A DNA stretch of 11,487 nt. It comes from Bacillota bacterium. Lineage in GTDB: Bacteria > Bacillota > Clostridia > Acetivibrionales > DSM-1351. A model generated the notes under the pieces. That model saw nothing but the letters and a program-made list of their open reading frames with translations, did no database searches and was not told the DNA's origin. The DNA lies in contig JAEZOA010000165.1 of the NCBI GenBank assembly GCA_023441625.1, positions 1 through 11,487 of the forward strand, written 5' to 3'. A program made the translations under genes and the position numbers. Positions 6,848 to 11,487 of this stretch are shown here, in pieces (position 1 is the stretch's first letter; every line of letters begins with the position of its first letter).

Positions 6848-6871
6848 TCTCAGAAAAATGAGACTTTTTTT
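6848..6871 (+). terminator. Intrinsic terminator of terC
   Basis: A 5-bp stem TCTCA/TGAGA (6848-6852 with 6859-6863), loop GAAAAA, is followed by C and seven T at 6865-6871. The stem is short but the T-run is good, and it follows the 18-bp hairpin by 4 bp, so the pair probably ends the terC transcript. Confidence 0.6.
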
Positions 6872-6896
6872 ATAAAGGTTGTAATTAATATAATGG

Positions 6897-7958
6897 TTAT
6901 ACTTTTTGAGTCCAACCGAAAGTGTCTTCTATATCTCCACATTGAATGCCTGTAATGGTATCGTAAACCTTTTGAGCAGACTCTCCGATTTTACCGTTAT
7001 TTACCTTAATAACTTTACCATCCCAGCTAAATTCTCCAATTGGTGATATTACTGCTGCAGTACCAGTACCAAATGCCTCATCTAGCTTGCCCGCTGCATG
7101 TGCATCATAAATTTCTTGAATTGTTACTCTGCGCTCAGTTACAGGAATACCGGCTTTCTTCAAAAGCTCAATTGTTGACATTCGAGTTATTCCAGGAAGA
7201 ATTGTACCAGTTAGGGCAGGAGTAACAACCTCTCCATCTATCTTAAAGAATACATTCATTGTTCCAACTTCTTCAATGTATTTCTTCTCAACACCATCTA
7301 GCCACAATACTTGAGTATAGCCTTGTTCTTTAGCTTCAACCTGTGCCTTTAAGCTGGCAGCATAGTTAGCAACTGTTTTTGCTTCTCCAAGACCACCTCT
7401 GACGGCACGCACATAATTACTTTCTACATATATCTTTACAGGATTGATGCCTTCCTTGTAATATGCTCCCACAGGTGAGAGTATGATTACAAACTTATAT
7501 GTGTATGACGGTCTTACACCAAGAGCTGGATCAGTAGCAAATATGAATGGACGAATATAAAGTGAGGTGCCTGGTGCACTTGGTATCCAATCAGCATCAA
7601 CTCTAACAAGTTCCTTAATAGCTTGTACACCATCATCAACATCAATTTGAGGAATAACCAAAAGTTTATTTGAGTTATTTACTCTTTGCATATTTTTTTC
7701 TGGTCTAAAAAGTAACACTTCGCCATTATTGGTTCTGTAGGCCTTTAATCCCTCAAAAATTGCTTGACCATAATGTAAAGCCATTGCTGAAGGATCTAGT
7801 TCAATAGGAGCATAAGGCACTATTCTGGCATCATGCCAACCTTTTCCTTCTGTATAATCCATAATAAACATATGGTCAGAGAAATATTGCCCGAAACCTA
7901 AATCATTCTGGTCAGGTTTCTGTTTCGGATTTGTAGTTTTGGTAATAGAAATATTCAT
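6897..7958 (-). CDS. ilvE: Branched-chain amino acid aminotransferase
   Basis: This fold-type IV, PLP-dependent enzyme interconverts leucine, isoleucine and valine with their 2-oxo acids using glutamate/2-oxoglutarate, in the cytosol. Family blocks are HYGQAIFEGLKAYR, YIRPFIFATDP, GGLGEAKTVANYAASL, whose Lys is the PLP Schiff-base residue (K194 from this start), and EEVGTMNVFF. The 353 residues match Firmicute BCATs of 353-363. The start is ATG at 7956-7958, chosen because GAAGGGAG sits at the right distance before it; a GTG 18 bp further upstream lies inside that ribosome site and is unlikely. It stands alone, without ilv or leu biosynthesis genes beside it, and diverges from the ECF S-component gene. 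No T-box leader is visible. A promoter candidate and an inverted repeat lie upstream. Confidence 0.95.
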   Translation of the reverse strand: MNISITKTTNPKQKPDQNDLGFGQYFSDHMFIMDYTEGKGWHDARIVPYAPIELDPSAMALHYGQAIFEGLKAYRTNNGEVLLFRPEKNMQRVNNSNKLLVIPQIDVDDGVQAIKELVRVDADWIPSAPGTSLYIRPFIFATDPALGVRPSYTYKFVIILSPVGAYYKEGINPVKIYVESNYVRAVRGGLGEAKTVANYAASLKAQVEAKEQGYTQVLWLDGVEKKYIEEVGTMNVFFKIDGEVVTPALTGTILPGITRMSTIELLKKAGIPVTERRVTIQEIYDAHAAGKLDEAFGTGTAAVISPIGEFSWDGKVIKVNNGKIGESAQKVYDTITGIQCGDIEDTFGWTQKV

Positions 7959-8045
7959 TAATATTACTCCCTTCACTATTTATTTATTAACAACTAATTT
8001 AATGTATAGATAGTTGCAATTATTGAATTTTAGAAATATAGATTA

Positions 8046-8074
8046 ATTATGCTACTTTTGAAAATAAAAGTCTA
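8046..8074 (-). promoter_or_regulatory. Candidate sigma-A promoter of ilvE
   Basis: On the minus strand, TAGACT (plus 8069-8074) and CATAAT (plus 8046-8051) are separated by exactly 17 bp. The leader to the ATG would be about 80 nt. The -10 matches 5 of 6 and the -35 matches 4 of 6. Confidence 0.5.
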
Positions 8075-8081
8075 TAGTTTA

Positions 8082-8115
8082 ATGCCATTTTAATAAATAG
8101 CATATAAAATGGCAT
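8082..8115. promoter_or_regulatory. Inverted repeat in the ilvE / ECF S-component divergent spacer
   Basis: Perfect 10-bp arms ATGCCATTTT (8082-8091) and AAAATGGCAT (8106-8115) are separated by 14 bp. The arms start 7 bp upstream of the ilvE -35 candidate, a place for an activator or a shared operator. Arm centres are 24 bp apart, a little over two helical turns. It has no T-run for termination. The regulator is unknown. Confidence 0.5.
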
Positions 8116-8280
8116 GTAAAATATGTTAAAAATAGTATATTATAAGCAATTTTAATGTTACTTTAAGGAGTATTGTGGTATATTAAATGTTGTTATTTTT
8201 TTAGAGATAATTTGTAGTTGTATCGCAAAAAGAGTAATATGGGAGTACAATATTTATTAACTAAGTTTATGGAGGTTGGA

Positions 8281-8808
8281 ATGAAGAGCGATAATATTAG
8301 AGTTTTATCTAGAACAGCTTTATTACTAGCAGTAGTAGTTGTAATTCAAATGGTTGGAAGAAGCCTTCCAAACAACAGTTTTATTGTGGGTCCATTAGTG
8401 AATATGTGTCTGCTAGTTGCTGCAATAACAGCAGGAATTGGTGGTGGTATAGCTATATCTGTTTTGACACCATTTACATCACTAATCGGTAATAATGCAC
8501 CGATTGCAGCAGCGCTGCTTCCTTTTGCACCAGTTATTGCGGTGTCAAATGTAATTTTAGTATTGGTATTTTACTTCTTTTATAAAAAAAACAAGTATAT
8601 TGGAGTGGTTTGCGCAGCAGGTCTGAAGTTTGTTTTCTTGTTCTTTTCAATTAGGTTATTCATAAATATTTTTGATTTTTCTAAATTTGCTGAGAAACTA
8701 GTTACTTTATTTAGTTGGCCACAGCTGATAACGGCATTAATTGGTGGTTTTGTGGCATTACCTATAATAATTGGTGTGAAAAAGGCAAGCAAAAGTAATA
8801 ATATTTGA
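8281..8808 (+). CDS. ECF transporter S component-like membrane protein
   Basis: The 175 residues are very hydrophobic, with five or six predicted membrane helices. I recognise the pattern of clostridial ECF-transporter substrate-binding (S) components: an early helix ALLLAVVVVIQMVGR, then IVGPLVNMCLLVAAITAGIGGG and SVLTPFTSLIGN, and a last helix before a short basic tail. Such proteins bind a vitamin or small nutrient and use a shared EcfA/A'/T energising module, which is absent here and would be encoded elsewhere. The ATG at 8281 is chosen because GGAGG (8271-8275) lies 5 nt before it; an upstream-extended start at 8218 would add a non-hydrophobic leader of 21 residues without a ribosome site. 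No riboswitch was seen upstream, so the substrate cannot be named. It does not match BioY, ThiT or RibU motifs I know. Confidence 0.75.
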   Translation: MKSDNIRVLSRTALLLAVVVVIQMVGRSLPNNSFIVGPLVNMCLLVAAITAGIGGGIAISVLTPFTSLIGNNAPIAAALLPFAPVIAVSNVILVLVFYFFYKKNKYIGVVCAAGLKFVFLFFSIRLFINIFDFSKFAEKLVTLFSWPQLITALIGGFVALPIIIGVKKASKSNNI

Positions 8809-8890
8809 TATATCAATATCAAGTAACGTGAATAATATTAAACAATGTTTAATAAAAATAAGATTATTAAAATAATACTAACTGTCTAAA

Positions 8891-8926
8891 AACGCAAGTT
8901 GGCAAGCCAGCATTGCTTATGTTAAT
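8891..8926 (+). repeat. Palindromic dispersed repeat, copy 3
   Basis: Matches copy 2 (6745-6780) at 35 of 36 positions. The one difference, G at 8910 in place of A, turns a T-A pair of the stem into T/G (G-U in RNA), so the hairpin is kept. It lies about 80 bp after the ECF S-component stop and, as with copy 2, just before a hairpin. Confidence 0.92.
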
Positions 8927-8948
8927 GCAAAATAATAAGGCTTTCTGG

Positions 8949-8989
8949 GAGTAATGTTTAAAAACACTACTCTTAGACTGTCTTTTTTT
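8949..8989 (+). terminator. Candidate terminator downstream of the ECF S-component gene
   Basis: Arms GAGTAATGTT (8949-8958) and AACACTACTC (8963-8972) pair at 9 of 10 positions around a 4-nt loop. Seven T follow at 8983-8989, after a 10-nt gap that makes it a non-ideal terminator. The spacer 8809-9222 also carries repeat copy 3, a second stem-loop and the regulator's control region; it has no convincing gene. Confidence 0.5.
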
Positions 8990-9008
8990 CTTTATCAAGG
9001 ATCGTAGT

Positions 9009-9048
9009 GCCGATTATCACACACTTTAAGAAGTGGTATATTATCGGC
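9009..9048. repeat. Imperfect stem-loop upstream of the MocR control region
   Basis: GCCGAT (9009-9014) pairs with ATCGGC (9043-9048), and TATCAC pairs with GTGGTA inside it (one wobble), leaving a 12-nt loop and a 4-nt bulge. No T-run follows. The right arm sequence TATTATCGG recurs at 9182-9190. Role unknown. Confidence 0.4.
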
Positions 9049-9064
9049 GGTAAACATGAAAATA

Positions 9065-9079
9065 ATTGGATGGTCCAAT
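9065..9079. promoter_or_regulatory. Candidate MocR operator, site 1
   Basis: ATTGGATGGTCCAAT is a perfect 6-bp inverted repeat with a 3-bp centre. It shares the 12-mer TAATTGGATGGT (9063-9074) with site 2 and lies just upstream of the -35 candidate. Confidence 0.6.
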
Positions 9080-9096
9080 AAATTATTAATTGGGTG

Positions 9097-9125
9097 TTTT
9101 CATTATAAAATTAATGAAGTACAAT
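9097..9125 (+). promoter_or_regulatory. Candidate promoter of the MocR-type regulator
   Basis: TTTTCA (9097-9102) and TACAAT (9120-9125) are 17 bp apart. Transcription would begin within or next to operator site 2, about 90 nt before the ATG. The -35 is weak, as often in regulated promoters. Confidence 0.45.
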
Positions 9126-9127
9126 AT

Positions 9128-9145
9128 AATTGGATGGTACCAATT
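9128..9145. promoter_or_regulatory. Candidate MocR operator, site 2
   Basis: AATTGGATGGTACCAATT is a perfect 6-bp-arm inverted repeat with a 6-bp centre. It starts 2 bp after the -10 candidate, where a bound protein would block initiation. Its 12-mer is identical to that of site 1, 64 bp away (about six turns), so both face the same side of the helix. A degenerate third copy, TAATTGGGTGT, lies at 9087-9097. Confidence 0.6.
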
Positions 9146-9222
9146 ACTGAACAATGTTTATGGAGTAGTGATAGTATTAGCTATTATCGGTGATAGACAT
9201 GGTACGAATGGAGGCTGATAGC

Positions 9223-10749
9223 ATGGATATATTAATTAATCGAGAATCTAAAACTCCAATATATCTACAGATAAAAAAACAGATAGAGAATATGATAACT
9301 TTAGGCAAGCTCCCAGCTAACTTTATATTACCAGCTGAAAGGACATTAAGTGAAAAACTTCATGTAAATAGAAGTACAGTTATTAAAGCTTATATGGAGT
9401 TGAAAGCAGAAGGCCTAGTAGAATCAAGGGTCGGTAGTGGGACAGTAGTTCTTGCACCTTTATCAAAGGATAGCAAACAAGAAAAAATGTATATACCACC
9501 ACTTAGATGGAGCCAGCTTGAAAGCAAGAGAGTTAATAAATCAAATGAGCTTACAATAAACAGTATTTTATCTGTATTCGAAAAGGGAAAAGTGATATCC
9601 TTTGCATCAGGAGTGTCCTCAGAGGACACCTATGAACTGGAACTGGTGAAAAAGCTTCAGAACCAGCTTATTGATAAGTATAAAGAAAAAGTATTCATGC
9701 CAACACCAGTAGATGGCTGCCTTGAGCTAAAAGGAACTATTAAGTCTTACCTACAGGAAAATGGTATTAATGCGAGTACAAAGCAAATAATGGTCACATC
9801 AGGTTCACAGCAAGCAATCGAGTTTTTTGCTAAGCTACTCATAGAAGCTGGAGATGTTGTCTTAGTTGAAGAACCAACATATATTGGAGCAATACAAGCA
9901 TTTGAAAGCTATGACGCTAGATTAATAGGAATACCAATGGATGAGGATGGTATACGGCTAGATATATTGGAAAGCTGTTTAATAAAGTACAGACCAAAGT
10001 TTATATACACTCAGCCGGATTTCCACAACCCAACAGGCATGACGATGAGCCTGAAAAGAAGAAAAGAACTGTTAAAACTTGCTTACTACTATAACATCCC
10101 AATTTTAGAGGATAATCCTTATGGTGAACTATACTTTAGTGGACATCCATTACCTTCTTTGAAAAGCTTAGATAGTAATGATTATGTAGTATACTTGAGT
10201 TCGTTTTCTAAAACAATATCCTTTAGTTTAAGAGTTGGTTATGTTGTAGCAAGTGAAAATATTATTAATCGCTTTATTAAGTTTAAGCAAATTACAGATA
10301 TACAGACAAATACTCATTCACAATATTTCATTCATGAATTTGTTTCGCAAGGACACCTAAGTCCTCATCTAGATATGATTAGAAGTAAATACAAAAAAAA
10401 GAGAGATTTAATGATAAGTGAATTAAATAAATGTGATATAGAAGGTATAAAGATATTTATTCCAAATGGTGGCTATTTTGTTTGGCTTAGGCTTCCGAAT
10501 AATATAAGAATGAATGAATTGATAAAGGATATAGGTGAACAAGGAGTGATAGTCATGCCGGGAGATGTTTTTTATCCTCAATTAAATATTCCTGATAATT
10601 ATCTTAGATTAAATTACTCCTATCCGAAGGAGGGGGATATAAGAGAAGGTGTCTCAAAGCTGATTTCTGGCATAAAGAAATGCTCTAAAAATGTTAATAA
10701 AGTCAAATATTCAATGGAAACTGAAATAAATATAAACCCATTTTTATAA
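9223..10749 (+). CDS. MocR/GntR-family regulator with PLP aminotransferase domain
   Basis: MocR proteins join a GntR winged helix-turn-helix to a fold-type I aminotransferase domain that binds PLP and acts as effector sensor and dimer core. Residues 1-75 are the winged helix (TPIYLQIKKQIE, LPAERTLSEKLHVNRSTVIKAY, RVGSGT). The rest is aminotransferase: VTSGSQQAIEFF, PDFHNPTGMTMS, LEDNPYGELYFSG, SSFSKT with Schiff-base Lys at 330, and carboxylate-binding Arg in YLRLNYS at 462, so the PLP site looks complete. Start ATG 9223 has GGAGG (9210-9214) 8 nt before it; GTG 9190 would add 11 residues and lacks such a site. The 508 residues are slightly longer than usual because of a polar tail. Palindromic sites upstream suggest autoregulation. 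A related aminotransferase gene follows after 17 bp. Target pathway and effector are unknown. Confidence 0.93.
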   Translation: MDILINRESKTPIYLQIKKQIENMITLGKLPANFILPAERTLSEKLHVNRSTVIKAYMELKAEGLVESRVGSGTVVLAPLSKDSKQEKMYIPPLRWSQLESKRVNKSNELTINSILSVFEKGKVISFASGVSSEDTYELELVKKLQNQLIDKYKEKVFMPTPVDGCLELKGTIKSYLQENGINASTKQIMVTSGSQQAIEFFAKLLIEAGDVVLVEEPTYIGAIQAFESYDARLIGIPMDEDGIRLDILESCLIKYRPKFIYTQPDFHNPTGMTMSLKRRKELLKLAYYYNIPILEDNPYGELYFSGHPLPSLKSLDSNDYVVYLSSFSKTISFSLRVGYVVASENIINRFIKFKQITDIQTNTHSQYFIHEFVSQGHLSPHLDMIRSKYKKKRDLMISELNKCDIEGIKIFIPNGGYFVWLRLPNNIRMNELIKDIGEQGVIVMPGDVFYPQLNIPDNYLRLNYSYPKEGDIREGVSKLISGIKKCSKNVNKVKYSMETEININPFL

Positions 10750-10766
10750 GAGAGGATTGATAAGTT

Positions 10767-11396
10767 ATGAAAAATATGTTTGCAAGGAGAACAGAATCTG
10801 CTAAAGCTTCTGAAGTTAGAGAACTACTAAAGCTAACAGGCGAAAATGAAATAATATCTTTTGGTGGTGGACTACCAGCCGAAGAAACATTCCCCGTAGA
10901 AGAAATGAGAGAAATATGTGATGAAATTTTATCAAGTGATGGTGCTAAGGCAATGCAATATGCAATATCAGAGGGTCATATAGGACTTCGGGAAATTATT
11001 GTTAAACTTATGGCAGAGAAGGGAATTTCGACAGTGGTTGATGACACATTAATTACATCTGGTTCTCAGCAAGGCCTTGATTTATCAGCAAAAGTATTTC
11101 TTGATGAAGGGGATGTGGTTCTGTGCGAAAGTCCAACATATCTTTCCGCTATAAATGCATTTAAACCATTTTATCCAAAGTTTGTGGAAATTGATATGGA
11201 CGAAGATGGGCTAATTCCAGAGGTATTAAAGAAAAAGCTAGAGGAAAACGACAATATCAAGTTTTTGTATACCATACCAGATTACCAAAACCCTACAGGG
11301 AGGCAAATGAGCTTGGAGAGAAGGAAAGCTATAGTAGAGCTTGCTAATCAATATAAAATACACGGCAAATTCATGAAGCAAAATAATGTAAAATAA
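10767..11396 (+). pseudogene. Truncated PLP aminotransferase (class I/II), C-terminal half lost
   Basis: The first 198 residues are a good fold-type I aminotransferase of the kind paired with MocR regulators (2-aminoadipate-like): SFGGGLPAEETFP, SEGHIGLREII, TSGSQQGLDL, ESPTYLSAINAF and PDYQNPTGRQMS. Family homology stops at ...ANQYKI (base 11360); eleven unrelated residues (HGKFMKQNNVK) follow to TAA at 11394-11396. The expected continuation, PI-EDNPYG and the catalytic SxSK lysine, is missing, so it cannot be an active transaminase. Full-length relatives have about 390-400 residues. AGAGG at 10751-10755 precedes the ATG by 11 nt, and the gene lies 17 bp after the regulator, in one operon. 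Probable cause: insertion of a mobile element or a deletion joining foreign DNA at 11360/11361. The first half shows no other damage, so the event may be recent. It has no winged-helix domain. Confidence 0.85.
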
Positions 11397-11444
11397 AAGT
11401 TTTTAAGGGAATAAAAACAGCTAAAAAAAAGTTCGAGAAAATAG

Positions 11445-11482
11445 CTGGAATAGCCTAATATCAAGGGTTTATTCCAGTTTTT
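11445..11482 (+). terminator. Terminator-like hairpin at the right end
   Basis: CTGGAATA (11445-11452) pairs perfectly with TATTCCAG (11470-11477), with a further CCT/AGG pair inside (11454-11456 with 11464-11466), and five T follow at 11478-11482. An adjacent inverted repeat CAGCTA (11418-11423) / TAGCTG (11443-11448) overlaps it. It could end the truncated operon, or be the end region of the element that cut the aminotransferase. Confidence 0.6.
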
Positions 11483-11487
11483 GTTTT

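Noticed and set aside
7959..8045. Possible T-box or other amino-acid leader before ilvE
   Set aside because: The leader from the promoter candidate to the ATG is only about 80 nt, with no T-box sequence or terminator.
8845..8889. Short 14-codon open frame beginning ATGTTTAATAAA
   Set aside because: No ribosome binding site, very AT-rich, and ends just before repeat copy 3; no support for translation.
9056..9193. A 45-codon open frame (ATG at 9056) running through the MocR control region, with three Trp codons
   Set aside because: It spans both candidate operators and the promoter candidate, has only a weak GGCGG before its ATG, and resembles no leader peptide I know; the Trp codons come mostly from the TTGGATGG operator repeats.

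Overview
The window looks like chromosomal DNA of a spore-forming, low-G+C member of the Clostridia, probably Clostridium in the broad sense. The evidence is AT-rich coding and spacer DNA, strong GGAGG-type ribosome binding sites, TTG starts, and the order recG - rsmD - coaD - coiled-coil 'ATPase' facing ylbJ. B. subtilis has a matching core, ylbH(rsmD)-ylbI(coaD)-ylbJ. YlbJ is a sporulation membrane protein, so the host probably forms endospores. No rRNA, tRNA, CRISPR array or complete insertion sequence was seen.

Region 1 (1-3974, + strand): a terminator-like hairpin, then recG (branch-migration helicase), rsmD (16S rRNA m2G966 methyltransferase, with a perfect Shine-Dalgarno but no ATG/GTG/TTG behind it), coaD (phosphopantetheine adenylyltransferase) and a short coiled-coil protein 4 bp after coaD. 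These are housekeeping genes. Region 2 (4013-5314, - strand): ylbJ, convergent with region 1 and read from a TTG start.

Region 3 (5315-6896): a 580-bp AT-rich spacer with a small tandem repeat and two candidate promoters. It leads into a yybP-ykoY (Mn2+) riboswitch with a perfect 18-bp terminator, then a TerC-family membrane protein, probably a manganese exporter. Perfect 33-bp inverted repeats bracket terC, and a third copy lies about 2.1 kb further on. Region 4 (6897-8808): ilvE (branched-chain aminotransferase, - strand) diverges from a gene for an ECF-transporter-type S component (+ strand). A 10-bp-arm inverted repeat lies in the shared spacer next to the ilvE promoter candidate.

Region 5 (8809-11487): a third repeat copy and a terminator candidate, then a regulatory region with two matching palindromic sites 64 bp apart. 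A MocR/GntR-type regulator with a PLP aminotransferase domain follows, then a related aminotransferase gene cut off after 198 codons, before its catalytic lysine. The sequence beyond that junction does not belong to the family and ends in a terminator-like hairpin.

The least routine items are the terC-flanking repeat family, the apparent AUU start of rsmD, the candidate MocR operator pair, and the truncated aminotransferase. I found no wholly new multi-gene system. The first-listed functions rest on recognised motifs; operators, promoters and RNA folds were read by eye and are candidates.
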